64,000 nt of DNA from Stercorarius parasiticus. Taxonomy: Eukaryota > Chordata > Aves > Charadriiformes > Stercorariidae. The DNA is taken from contig VWZL01002056.1 in the NCBI GenBank assembly GCA_013396915.1, positions 168,063 to 232,062 on the forward strand, given 5' to 3'. The notes under the pieces were generated by a model. That model saw only the letters and a list, made by a program, of their open reading frames with translations, did not search any database and was not told the DNA's origin. The position numbers were made by a program, and so were the translations under genes. Shown here in pieces: positions 36,539 through 50,000 of this stretch. How positions within the stretch are numbered: the stretch's first letter is position 1; each line of letters opens with the position of its first letter.

Positions 36539-36639
36539 CTGTGACTCCCTGGGAAGCCACAACAAGCTAAGTTCAGGTTCCGGTAAAAAAGTCTAGCTCC
36601 CTCAGGTCTCGCTATGCCCAACTTTACCACGGTAAACAT
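36539..36639 (-). CDS. Speculative alternative first coding exon of TUB
   Basis: A strong donor (CACAG|GTAAGG) ends in AG, the phase needed by exon 2. In that frame an ATG at 36639 opens a stop-free run of 33 codons (MFTVVKLGIARPEGARLFYR...), with an in-frame stop three codons upstream of the ATG. Spliced to exon 2 it would read ...GSH-S-VLDDEG. There is no resemblance to known TUB first exons that I recall, and no CpG island or TATA box is evident. Chance is a realistic explanation. Confidence 0.15.
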
Positions 36640-37289
36640 GGCAGTTTAAGTAACACCATAGAAAACACCAGTCAGAAGAAGGGTGTGATTTGCACAGCGT
36701 CTCACAAATGCAAAGCAACCAGCAGACACACCAAAGGACTGCCAAAAAAAATGAACCTCCATCCAAAAACCGTGGATCCTGTAACGCTAAAAAACCTCTC
36801 CATATTGCCCTTGTACTGCAAGACATTGTTTTTAAAGCCTCTGAATATATGCAATCAAAGCTGACATGAAAAGCAGCATGCCTTGAAAACCAGCTGACAA
36901 GCTCGTCTGGAACTTCCAGGTCCTTCATTCTCTCACTTCATGTTTTATAAAGTTCTGAGATGCTTTCCACAATCCTTTTGTAAATATGCATTAACTACAA
37001 GCCTTGCATTATTTAAGCCATAGCATTCAACAACTTAAATTGAACTCCAGCTTTCTTCACTGATACTGAGCTTCAGTAGAATACAGTTATTTCAACAATT
37101 CTCGCCCTCTCCAGATTACTGGACTTGTACTAGAATTCCTTATTCCCGCCAGACAGACACACCACCCTTCTGCATCCTTTACAGGATAAAAAAGGCCTTA
37201 AAAGTAAGCTCATTACCACCAACTCTGTCTATTTTGACAGCTACTCAATGCCAGTTATCAGTGAAAAGCTGCAGTTCTGTCCTTTCGTG

Positions 37290-37327
37290 ATGCCTAAATA
37301 ATCGTTATGCCTAAATAATCGTTATGC
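37290..37327. repeat. 17 bp perfect tandem duplication
   Basis: The unit ATGCCTAAATAATCGTT occurs twice in tandem (37290-37306 and 37307-37323), followed by ATGC, the start of a third copy. It is probably a recent replication-slippage duplication. Confidence 0.9.
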
Positions 37328-40300
37328 AAGTCCAAATAAAAAGAGGATCCCATTTAGGCTATATATTCTTCTGCTAGAATGGCAGAGCACTCTAGTTCGT
37401 GATTGTGTACTTTGTTAATATTTTCTACAGGACTAGTGGGCCTTGGAGCTGCTGATTAGCAGCCAGTATTTCACATTCCCTGATTTTCAATGGAAGAACT
37501 CTCCAAAGACTGGGTGACTCCCAAGATTTCCCTTTGAAGGACATCAGGTTATTAATAAATAAATAAGAATAATAAGTTTGTTTCCATAACAATTCCATCA
37601 GGCCCTCACTACTGCTGCCTTAAAAAAACATCTGCAGCAGACTGAGATGCACGTGTGTTACCACCACTGACCCTTCTGACCCTTTCTCATGCTTCAGTGA
37701 AGCCTCGCAGAAAGATTTAGCAGACGATCTTGCCACAGCGCCTGGCAGTCCACGTACCCGGGCAGATGCTCCAGGGTCCAAGAGCTGAAATACAGAGAAT
37801 CTTCCCTTTTATTTCTTTGGAAAACACAGAAGTCTAGGATCAGAAGCACAGCCTTTGCGCTTCCTGGTCTTTACCAGAAATCAATTGTTCTTTCCCCTGG
37901 ACGAGTTGTGCACATGAAGAGGACGCAGCCTATATCCCACCCAGTTTCAGAAGTGGCCATGGGTTTGTGGCTCAGTGGTCCAAATAACTGGGATGTCCTC
38001 AAACCAGGACAGGTGGTCAGAGACTAAAGGCCCAGCACAGTGGAAGAGCTCTGGCCGTAACATGGCAGGACCACTACTACAGGAAATAACCTCAAAGAGA
38101 GCAAAGCTGTTAGACCAATTCTGCCTACATGTTTGATGTGATGCTAGAAAATCCCAGCAGCAGCATGAAACTCAGTTAGTCTTAATAGAGAAATATAACT
38201 TTATAATTCATGAAAATTGAATCATTGAAGAGAATGCATACATATTAGCAATCTGCTGAGCACGCTGAAGCATCCTAAAGATCCAGCAAGGTTCATTTTT
38301 ACTCCTATTTGAACACGTATCATGTATCCACCTGGCATCTTGGCTATGGCTTTGACCCCATTTAAAACAAAAAGCGATTTTACACGATATATAATATTGT
38401 AAACAGCACTTCAGGTTTGCAGTAATAGTCTAGTCCAAATTCAGTTAACAAATCAGAGCCTGTATATATTGCCTTGCAGATAATTATCCGGGGAAGACCC
38501 ATCCATCTATGCACAACCCGAGCAACCCACCCATTAGAGCTTACTGGATGTTGGGCTTAAGAAGTCAAGCCTACAGCTATATATCTTAAAGATTTATACT
38601 GGCAGCCTGGACCAAGGTCCACAGAGACTTAAGTATTAAATTTAGATAGCATTATTTTCACATTTTCGGCATGGCATTTGATTCAAATATCCCCACTTCC
38701 TATTTTCTAAAGGGAAATAAGTTAAATGAACAATCACCTTTTTGTCAAAGTACTACTTTTCATACCAGCTTTTTAAGACACAAAATCTATTTTACTGAGA
38801 CAGTTTCAACATTAAATTCAATTTGCACAAAAATAACCAGGCTTTCAATACTGCTGTATGTCGTAATGAAGACAAAAATATAAGCAAGAATTTTAGTATT
38901 TTAAACTCTTCATAATCTGTATTCCTTAAAACTTATGCAGAGGGAAACACAAGGCCAATCAGGTTTTAAAGATGAAGCTTCATGATTACGTGAAGCTCCA
39001 CAATTTACTTCTGAGATGAAGGCAGGAGCTTCTGCAAATCAACATCATGCTACATTTCACTGTAATTCCACATGGACCGATTCCAATTGAAGTAAGATCA
39101 GAAAAGCCTTAATTCAAACAACACATTTCACAGCAAGTACTTCACCTTTACTCTTCGAAAATGCAAACTGCTCATGTTTCAGTAAGCCATTGCAAGAAAA
39201 AAGAATTAAGAAAAGAAGTTTTCAATTAGAATGCACAAGACACATGTAGTAACCGATTTTATTTTTTTTTTTAGAAGAAAAAGTCTGCCACAGTGAAGTA
39301 GCTCCATTGTCTCTGCCTGTCAAATGAGAGAATTGTTTTTGTCCTGACACTCCTTCATAAAGGAACACTTTCCATGACAATAACTTTTTTTACCAGGACA
39401 AAGGTCCAAAGTCACATCTATCAGATCTCCGCAGCCCACCACTAAGTGCAGTGAGAAGCGTTCCTGGTCAAACAAGCGAAGACATATACTACCACTAAAC
39501 TTTCATACACTGTTTAAAAGCATCACCCTTGCATTTTCTCTTTCTGCTACTTCATGACAATCTATTACTTGTAGCAACACCCAAAAACTCTATGTGAAAT
39601 CAGGGACCCTTGCACAAGCAAAATGAATGTGCATAGTCAGGGAACGTTCCTGAAACAAACAGTTCGCAGTATAAAAGGATGAGGAATTCGATGAGAAAAT
39701 ATTACTCCCGTTTACAATACTAAACCAGAAGCACTGGAAAAGTAGAGGAGGTATTTTCACCTCGAGTTTCTTCTGCCATTTTGTCAGCTGCAATTCAAAA
39801 ACAATGGATGATCAAACCAGATAGGGGAAAAAAAAAAGAGACATTATACCATACCAGACTAATGTTCTAGATCACTCAGACCTTTTCCATGCACTCTTGC
39901 TGTGAAGAAAGCTGGTATGTTGCTGTGTCAAGAGAAGCAGGTTATGGGATCTTTTAGAACAAGGCTGACTCGAAAGGACAAGAATGGGTGTAACGTGCCA
40001 TTTGAACATTACGAAGTCTCTAAAAACATATGAAATAAAATTACTGCAAAGAGATAGCACTTGGCTTATTGGATACCATCTGTCACATTCACCCAATTAC
40101 ACTTCTCTATAATCTCTATACTTCCATAAAACCTCTAGCTCCATAAAACCAAAGTACTCCAGATAATGTTACTGTTAAGCCTTTAGGAACAAGCTTTCCA
40201 GCAGCACTGATGAAATGCTACTGTAAAATTCCCAATAACAGGGTCAGGGACCTGCAGGCTGAAGTCATGCTCCAGAGGGAATGGCACACAATTTGGTCCT

Positions 40301-41473
40301 TCAAACAAGTGAAATTCATTGAATTCCTAACCAGCGAAGCCAGCAATCTCTACAAAGTGCGAATATCTGCAAGTGCCCACATAAAATAAAGTCTGCTCCC
40401 CTAAGCATGCCATATGCGGAGTTCACCAGAAGCCTCTTGGGAGAACGTTATTACATCAGACATAAACCCTAATAGAAGTCTTTTAAATTAAACAAATCAC
40501 TCTGAAACACTGTGAGGGCTCCCCTCATGCTAGGGACCATCAAGGTTTTCTGACCCCAAAGCAGTTGCTCAGTCATCTGATTTACAGTAAAACCTGCAGC
40601 TACTATCTTTATGGTAAAATGAGTAACTTCTTTCCTGGGCCACCTAAGCAAGCAAAAGTCTGGCCACCTTCTTCATTGAGGAGCAGCCCAAGGACGTTGC
40701 CCTTCTACTGCCAACAGCAGAAGGTCCTGGATTTCTCCCATCCCATATTCATATGGCAGAGAGCGCAACAGCCCACCCATTAGTGGTATGCCTATCAGTT
40801 ACCACTGAACCAGTAAAATACAGACACTACAACTGCGGCAGAAATGAAGACTGCATTTCTTCGTATGAAGAGGAATAAATCACTGTGAATCTCACACAGC
40901 AAATAAAAGCATGCCTGTCCAGGAATACAGCATTTCTTTCCCTGCCCATGCAGCTGTTCTGAAGACCCTTAAAAAGACTTAAAACAGATAAAGCAAAAGG
41001 ATAGGAGAAAAAAGGCAGGAATATGAACAAAGACATTTGTATCAGAATTACCAGCACCAAGTCTGCCACAAAACCCAGGAAGATGCAGAGGATCGTACAC
41101 TTTGCCAATGATCCAAATGGCACTAAGAGTAATGCCTGCAGGGCAGATGGCTGAAAGCAGAGACTGAATTTGTAGTTGCACAAATAATTACAGAACCAAA
41201 TGCTTTGTTTTCTTTTCAAATCCTGGTTGGCAAACTAGTTTAAAAATCAGTAAATGAATGAGACTTTCCTGAACTGTTGGTCCTATTTGCTTTGGTAAGG
41301 TTTATCTAAATGTTCATTGTACATTAAGATCTATGACGCTCATTACGTCTGTCCAACAATTCTGTGTTGGGGATTTAAAAAGAACAAAAACCTTTTTTAG
41401 CATTAGCACTCTATATTTTTCCAGTAACTCAATGCAGAACATTATTTGTTAATATTTTTCTCTTCCATCCCTC

Positions 41474-42285
41474 CTTAGTCTTATGATAAGTATTTGGACC
41501 TGGGCAAGAGGTAACATCCTTATCAACAACCTCAAGGAGACAACTGAGTGCACTCTTATCACATTTGCAGAAATGACACCAAGTTGGGGGAACCAGTCAG
41601 TACATCCCGGGACAGGGCTGCCATCCCGAGGGATCCTGACAGGCTGGTGGAATGGCTCAACAGGAGCCTTATGGAATTTAACAAGGACAAACACAAAGCC
41701 CTGCACCCTGCAATGATACAGGCTGGGTATCATCTGGCCAAATAGGCCCTGGGTTGTTGATGGGCAGGGAGCTGGACGTGAGGCAGCAGTGTGGCCTGGC
41801 AGCAGAGGCAGCCAACAGCACCCTGGGCTGCACGACAGGAGCACGGCCATTGGATCAAGGGAAGTGATTAACATCCTTCCTTTTCTCTGCACTGGTGAGA
41901 CCCCATATAGATAAACCGCATCCAGTTTTGAGCCCCCTGGTACAAGAGGGATGTTGATGAACTGGAGCAAGCCCAAAGGAGGGTGACTAAGGAGGTCTGG
42001 GAGCTGGGCTGGAGCACTTGTCCTGTGAGGAGAAATAGAGGGAGCTGGGTTTGTTCAGCCTGGAAAAGGGACAGCTTTGGAGAGATGTAATCACAGCCTT
42101 CTAATACCAGGCAGTCCAGACAGGTTGTGCAGTCTCCATCCTTGGCATTTTCAAGACCCAAATGAATAAAGCCCTGAGCAACATGGTCTGACCTGACAGC
42201 TGACCGTTCTGTAAGCAGGACATTGGCCTGGAGAAGTCCAGAGGTCCCTTCCAGCCTCCAGAAGTCCCTTCCAGATTCTGTAAAC
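41474..42285 (+). mobile_element. CR1: CR1 LINE copy with decayed reverse-transcriptase C-terminus and 3' UTR
   Basis: This is the longest repeat in the window (about 810 bp). The 5' part encodes remnants of the end of CR1 ORF2 in shifting frames (NDTKLGEPVS, RDPDRLVEWLNRSLMEFNKD). Downstream it has TGAGACCCCATATAGATAAA-like and GAGCACTTGTCCTGTGAGG landmarks, and decayed copies of the CCCTTCCAGCCT/ATTCTGTAA end. Frameshifts make it non-functional. It is 5'-truncated and oriented opposite to TUB. Confidence 0.93.
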
Positions 42286-45200
42286 AGTGTCCTCCTTTTG
42301 GATGTCACACAGAACTAAAACATCAGTCTCTCAACTGAGCTACATGCCAGATTATACAAGCAGATTAACTGAAAGAAAATGTAACAACAGGAACGCACAT
42401 TCATAATTTTTTTCTTAATTCTGCATAGATAATTGTTAAGCTAAACTCCAGCCAAATCCTCAGCATGACCACACAATTGTATCTTTGCTCTATGTTAATT
42501 AGCACAGTTCATCAAAATACATCTCCAGTTGTTATGACTTCAGGGATATATGAAACCAGCAGAAATTGTAGAAATCAAGTCTTCTAAATGTTTCACTGAG
42601 AGTAAGTTTTTTTTTTTTTAAAATCATCAGTCAGGTAAATATATATTGGAAGATGGGTGAATTACAGGATATATACAACCAAGCACTGACCAAGATCAAA
42701 CAGCCCAACAGACTCTCAGTGCTGAAGGGAACAACAGGAGCTCTACAGATACTGCAGATATGCTTTGTATTAATGAGATCCAGCTTTGAGCTCAACCCAA
42801 AAACTGCTATTCGCCTTCCAAGAACAAGACTGAAGTCACTGGGAAAAAGAAACTACAGTTTAGAATCTAAAAGGTCTAAGCTGACAGCTTTCAGTGAGGA
42901 CAGTAAGAAGCCAGGGAAAGATCTAATGAGAGGAAAAGAAAAACTATTCCCTAAAGCACATCGCATGTTTTAAATAACCCGAACTACGGAGCTGCCACTC
43001 TTGCCCTGGAAAGATCAGTTGAACTAATATTTGTACAGATTCATTCTCTGCAATTACACAGAGGTGAATAAGACAGCACGCAGCAGTAAATTGCAGGTAA
43101 TGAAAGTAACACCGAAGGGAAGAGTGGATGGCTGGGCTACTTCTTGCCCTCCCTCAGCCCCACACAAGCTCTGAATGCAGGTGAATTTAAGAAACATGAA
43201 TGATAGAGCACAAACATACAATAGCCTTTGGGTATTATGTGAACTATGCTAAAATTATATTTTAAGTAGATCGATCAGAAGTGCCTGAATAGGAGCAAAT
43301 TGGGAAGGAAAAAACAAATCCTGACCTGGAGATACACTACCTGCAATGCAGATAGATCCAGATGAAAAATGGCATGACTTTCAGGAAGTGTGTTTATTGA
43401 AAACGGGTCTCTGCCAGCCACAGGAAAGATCGAGCCCTAACAGTCAGTCTGATTTCTCTTTACATACCAAAATTCAACCAATCTCAGTCATTAAAACAGT
43501 TAAATACATGCACAAACAAAACCAAGCCATTAATGTACAAAGCACCCGACCACAACAAAAAGTAAATTAAATGAGCAGAAACTAGGGAAAAGTGTCGTCT
43601 GGATAAGGAAACTGCACTTACATAGACACTGCAGAACAAGAGTTGTCTACCTGGACCTCAGAGGACCATGAGAACTCTTCCATTCCACTACTGCTGCACT
43701 CGTAAAAGATGTCACCTAGAACAGACCTCTGCCATTTGGATATGGGAAAGACTGTGAACCACTGTGATCAAGAGAAAACCTGCTTAACATGACTGCTGGC
43801 TACTTTCCCTCCCTCTCTTATACTTGTTCTATGAAACGTGGGTTTGTCCGGTTGGCAGCACAGACACCTGTAAAATGAGATCAACAAACAAGTCTTAACT
43901 CCCCTGGGAAACACCTTTGTGATGTAAGAAAGAAGAATTACAGGTACAGTAACTAACCTAAAAAGAATGTTGGCCTTTAAAATAATGGTATTATCATGAA
44001 GTGTTTAACAAACAAAACAGTTATCCCAACAATAAGGTCAACACTGCAGGTGTTCAGCGAGGCTTCTCCCTGCACTAGGCATGTAAACACAGGCACAAAT
44101 ATGTATATCAAATACGCTGCTGCTGAAAGAGATTATATCTGAGATAATTCACTAATGCAGCAAGTTATTAACAGATACCACTGCCTAACTATGTGCTTAG
44201 GACACAACAGGGAAAAGATACGGCTGTATTTATTGGATTTTTAAAGGAATAGTAAAATTAAGCTAGCAATTTATTGAAAATGTGAAGGTGAAAGAGACTA
44301 CCTAGTCTCCCTTAGCTGCTTTAACAATCAAAGCTGAAGAAAAATACAGTAAGAATTACAATTCTGATAGAAGACGTTCGTAAAGTGGAACAGCCAAGTT
44401 CTTTTTTCCTTTTTACAGGTGGTTTTACAGTTTCTATGGAGTACAGTTTCTAAGGGAAGACATGTCATTTCATGATAAATACTAACCCTGAAACAAAATA
44501 TTTTGTCACTTTCTCCCCCCACACATACTATCTTTATAATCCAATCTACTACTCTTTTGCTGGAACTGAAGAAAGCAGATTTTTCGTTTTGGTTTGAGTT
44601 CATTCTCTGTAGTTACCTTCTGTACAAGTAGCAAATTCTGACAATCCTGGACAACGTTTTCAGTGGAAAAATAAGTTTGTCAGATCCTGGTCCCTGAGTA
44701 CATGATAAGGATTTCAAGAGTGGTAAGATGTTGATGGCTGGCAAAAGCAACAAACACCTTTTGGCCTAGATTTTATACCCAATAATGAAAACTAAGTCAT
44801 TATTTCTAAGAGCACTCTTTACAGATGAGGTATTCCACATAGCCTGATTCACATACTTGGGCCCTGATCCCAAACAATGTAAATTCAATCTCATGAAAAT
44901 GTTTCCACTAATTTCACATGGCATAAAAAGATGCATGTGTATAAATCCTTTACGGTTGGGATTTTTAACAATAAAGCCTGGAGACAGAGAACTGTTTTCA
45001 CAATGTGCATATATAATGCCTGCACAACAGAGACTCTTTTTCTTATGGAGTCTTCCAGGTATTAATGCAATCTCAAGAAAGCACAGTAATAAGGTTAGGA
45101 TGGTGACTTTTTTTCCTCCCTTTTTTTTTAAAAAAAATGAGACAGAGGTGTTCACTCCTTTCTAAAACATGGTAATATCTACAGTATTCAAAAATAATTT

Positions 45201-46433
45201 CAAAATAACTACTTAAACATTTAATCTTTTCAAATTTATCAGTTCCCTCTGAAAGGATGATCTTGTGAGTAAACAACAAAATGTGAGCATTATTCCCCAT
45301 TTCAGAACTAAGCCGACCTCTTTCCTTTGCTTCTGTGTGCAACCAAAGGTGGGTAAATGCAATCCACTCTCAAGACTTAGGAAGCAGCAGGAAAACTTTA
45401 GAATACGGTCAGAGATTTTCTGCAGGTGTGAAGCAAACAGCTACTGAGAAGCAGTGGCAGATAACCAACTGTGAGCTCTACTCACAATGAGAGTCTTAAT
45501 GACTGTCCTGTGGAAGCTGGTCCCTCTAATTACCTAACTCAGTCATTATTCTGGGAGTTGCAGCAAAGGCAAACATGGTGGCCACCTGGACAGCATCGCA
45601 CAGTGACTCATTCCTTTAGGGTACATTATACAGTATGTAGGAAACCACTTAAGGACTAACATTCATACACGAAGGCTTCCCAGCGCAGCAGACATCAATG
45701 AGACCTGAGTCCATCCTACTCCACTCAACAATTCCACTCCCTGGTGAAATGGAGGGGGCTCTACCCCAGAAGGCCATGGCAGGCCACCGCAACAGAGTGC
45801 TGCCAATGGCAGGGCTAGTCAGAGAAAATTCATTCCATTCCATTGATCAGCTCCAGATTTTGAAATCTGACATCCTAAAATTCACATCTGCTCTAAATCA
45901 GAAAAGAAACCAAAAGCATACAGATTTTCTACAGAACAGATAAAAGACCTACTGAACTGAGCCCCCGTCAGCCCTGGAATCTCTAGTCCTACGCCTGTCC
46001 ATCTGCCTGACTGACAAAATAAGCAACATGGAAGGCCCCAGAAGCTACAGCGTACTGAGTGAGAAGCACAAGAGATGGGTCATGTACCATGGAGGCTGCT
46101 GAGGAGGTAGGTGGGCAAGCAACCAAAGAAATTCCCAAAGGAATTTTGCCCAATAGAACTTTTCCAGGATTAGGCTTTCTCCATGAGTCATTTTAAAGCA
46201 ACAAATCAGCAAATTCTGATGAAAGCTTACCCTCCCCAGCACATATGAGTATGCAAAACAACCAGCTGATATTATTACATTATTAAATGAATATTATTAC
46301 ATATTACTATAGGAAACTGTTGAAAACTGTTGAAACTACAGTACAGACAAAAAAAATAATCTCTGTCGCTCATTAGATTTTCTAGGTGATTAAGATCATT
46401 AAGAAATCATGTTTCACAACTTTAGCCATCAGC

Positions 46434-47036
46434 CCAGAAAGCCAACCATATGTGGGGCTGCATCAGAAGAAGTGTAGCCAGCAGGTCGAGGGAGGTGTTT
46501 CTGCCCCTCTACTCCAGCTCTGGAGAGACCACACCTGGAGTAGTGCATCCAGCTCTGGAGTCCTCGGCACAGGATAGACATCGACCTGTTGGAGAAAGTC
46601 CAGAGGAGGGTCACAAAAATGATCAGAGGGCTGGAGCACCTCTCCTGTGAGGACAGGCTGAGAGAGTTGGGGTTGTTCAGCCTGGAGAAGGCTCCAGATA
46701 GACCTTATTGCGGCCTTTCAGTACTTAAAGGGGGCTTATGAGAAAGGTGAGGACAGACTTCTTAGGAGGGCCAGTAGTGATAGGACAAGGGGTGCTGGTT
46801 TTAAACTAAAAGAGGGTAGATTCAGATAGATACAAGAATTTTTTTACAATGAGGGTGGTGAAACACTGGCACAGGTTGCCCAGAGAGGTGGTAGATGCCC
46901 CCATCCCTGGAAACATTCAAGGTCACGTTGGACGGGGCTCCAAGCAACCTGATCTAGTTGAAGATGTCCCTGCTCATTGCAGGAAGGTTGGACTAGATGA
47001 ACTTTAAAAGTCCCTTCCAACCCAAACCATTCTATC
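46434..47036 (+). mobile_element. CR1: CR1 LINE fragment, about 600 bp
   Basis: This copy starts at the GGGGCTGCATCAGAAGAAGT landmark and includes GTAGCCAGCAGGTCGAGGGA, CTGGAGAGACCACACCTGGA and CTCTCCTGTGAGGACAGGCT. It ends at CCCTTCCAACCCAAACCATT followed by CTATC. It is better preserved than the copy at 41474, hence probably younger. It is 5'-truncated and opposite to TUB. Confidence 0.95.
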
Positions 47037-50000
47037 TTTCACCTTTCTCTGTGGCAAGTAACTCCCTTTCAAAGACACTATTAGGTCCAGGCGCTGTGTT
47101 GGAAGAAGGTAGCGTTGGAAAGGAGGCAACAGAGAAGTCAGACTACTGGGAGGTTCTCTATGGTTGGAGGAGGAAAGTATACATTATCATAAGGCATATC
47201 CGCTTTTCTTTTTTCTTTTTGTTAAGTGATTTTTTCCACATCTGTGTAGTTCCCAGCCAACGAAGATGAACTACCACATCCATATTTCAGCCTGTGTCAG
47301 TTTCCAACTTCCTCTAGTAAAAATAACTGTAGAGAGAAAATAAACAGGAGGGAAATGCATAACAATGAATAATACTATATAGAAACACACGTCATACAAC
47401 ATATTAGGAAAAGGATCAAATACTACTTTTTGTCACATTTTAGGAAAAAACCTAACTTGTCCCATTAAACCCATATTTATGTATTCTGACCATACTTTAT
47501 TTAACCTCAAATACGCTGGCATACATTTTTGTGTTTCAAATTGAGAAAAAAAAAAAAGTCTTTTTAACAGAAAAATGCATTCACTATATTTACAAGTACT
47601 TGGAAGCGTCACATCAAGCAACAGTCTCAACATTGTCATGCAACATACCCCTTTTTGTTGCATACTAAGATATGTACATTGCATAAATTTCAATCATCTT
47701 TGCTTTTCATTAATATTAACTGTGCTCACCAATTTGAATTTATCTACCTAGTTTAGCATGTCAGTGTTAAGTATATCAAATAAATTAGTCGTATTTCAAA
47801 CCGATCAAATATTTGTTATTGGAATATTTTTATTTCCATCTTCATTATGAATCATCAGAGTCCTGACTATACGACTTCTTGACCACTCTGTGACCATTTT
47901 TGTTACATCTGATAATCATAAGGCACCTTTTACCTAAGTAAATGTACTGGAGGAAATGATATTAGGAAGTAAACATGAGCCTGGGCTTTTCTTGTGCCAC
48001 ACAACAGGAAGTTTTCAGCTATTTAAGTCTCCTACTTCTATCATCAAAATTCTGTCGCAAAACTACAAGCCAAAACAATACCTGTCCACTCAGAAAACCC
48101 CCAACAGTTAAGGGAAATTTACCCTGTGATCTTTTGACTCCACTTCTGATACCTTCTCACACAAAGCTTTAGTTTCCAGGGTTGTGGCAATCTCTCTTGA
48201 TGTAAGAAAGATCCCAGCAGCTAGAATTATCTGTCCTGATACAAATCGTGAGCACACACAAATGCAGCTGGTGTGTAAAGTTTTATGCTCACATCAATTA
48301 TCAAGCTAATATGTTAAGTCAGGAAGTCTTTAATCAAATCTTCAATCAGAATCCCATGGCAAATGCAGCACACTTGAAAAATGCAGGAAACTACAGAAGG
48401 TCGAGCATATAAAATACAGAGAGGGGGTTGCACCTCAGGATTCTCCTCAGTGTTGTTCTATTAATATTTCAGTAAATAAGAAACCTGAAATACCCTGGCA
48501 ATGCAACCTCTAACTGATTAAGATTATCAAGTTGTCTTTCTTTGGTTCTCTCAAACTACCTCTAATGAAGTTATCATTTAGTCTACTAATTACTCTGGAT
48601 CGTTCTCTCAACACCTTATAATATATTGTGTGGAGCTACAAAGAGCTATGTGAAATGCATTGCTGTAGCGATATATAAATGGAAAAATACAAAAAAGCAC
48701 TTAATTACTAAGAAGTGTGATGACTTGATAAAAGTAATACATTATCTGCTCTTGTCCAGCTTGACCTCTCAACAGATAACTGGACAAGGCATTATTTCCT
48801 CATGTTTAACTATATACACATAGGTATATGTCTATATTTTTTTAAAAAATGGAAAAGAAAATCTGGAAAACTACAACTTTTTTTTTTTAATACAGTTTGG
48901 AAAACTACCATCATTAACTGGTATGACTCAAATGTTGGATACTTTCAGCATTGGGCAGTATATTGATAAAGCAATCTTTCATTTCAAGACATAAAATTTT
49001 GCCCTACAACACGTATGAGACACACAAGAACGTGTGCTGCCAGCAAGAAATGAGAATTGTGAGGAGGGCTGTGGCAGAAGAGTCAGACAGCACACAGACT
49101 CGCAGCCTCGGAGAACTGGGAATTGGTGTCCCTAAAAAGCTTTGGATTTCCAGCTGAAGATCTCCTCTGCAGTATACAGCTTATAGTTGACACGGTTATC
49201 AAATCACTGGGAAATTAAGAGCTAATTATCATGACCCAACTAGTTCATATTTCAAACTGCAACTATCTTTTCCAAATTAGTGTTCTAGGCTTGAAAACAT
49301 CTTCACGTGAGCAGCCTGTGTGGTCCTGTACAAAATCCTCCATCGGTCAAGATATTTCAGACTTTAGAATACCATTTTCACTACATTTGAAGAAGACTGC
49401 AAATAGGGTCTTACAGCTGCACACCACCTAATTTTTAGGGTTCTGATCCTGAACAGACTAATAAAACTTGTTATTGCTGGACATAAATATTGCCATTTGA
49501 GCCAGTGGATCGCTCAAATGGCTAAGTATTTGCAAAATAAAAGCATTCAGCATGTGAAATGGTGAACACCAAAAGAAAAGGCTGATAACAAATCATTAAT
49601 TTTTATCTTTGTTTTCTAAAGTGCTTGTCAAATATTCACCTTTTCCTACAAACGGCAACCAAGAAGGAGAAAAAAAAGACAAAAAGGGTAAGATGCTTTT
49701 TATGATTGTTTTGAAAACTCCTAGGATTTGCACAAACGTTTTACATGCAAAGAGAGTAAGCTTTTCTTTAAAGTAAAGCATGTATAAGATAATTACATTT
49801 TAAAAGGTGTGTCAACTTTAGTTTTGGGAGTTGGTTTTTTTTCTTGAATTGGCAAGCAGCTGTCATCCATAACTGTAAGAAAATATCCAAAGGCATGAGA
49901 TAAAAGATTTCAGCATTTATCCAAGCTACTGTTTTTTAAACTGTTCTTACCTGAGCTAAGCATTATTTTTTTCTTTCAGCATGGGACGATTGCTAAGCAA

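Noticed and set aside
40827..41219. 130-codon hydrophobic minus-strand frame resembling membrane segments
   Set aside because: Hydrophobicity follows from A-rich plus-strand sequence read in reverse. No family block or supported splice structure was found.
41449..42308. Open frames of 175 and 146 codons on the minus strand
   Set aside because: They are antisense readings of the CR1 element at 41474-42285.
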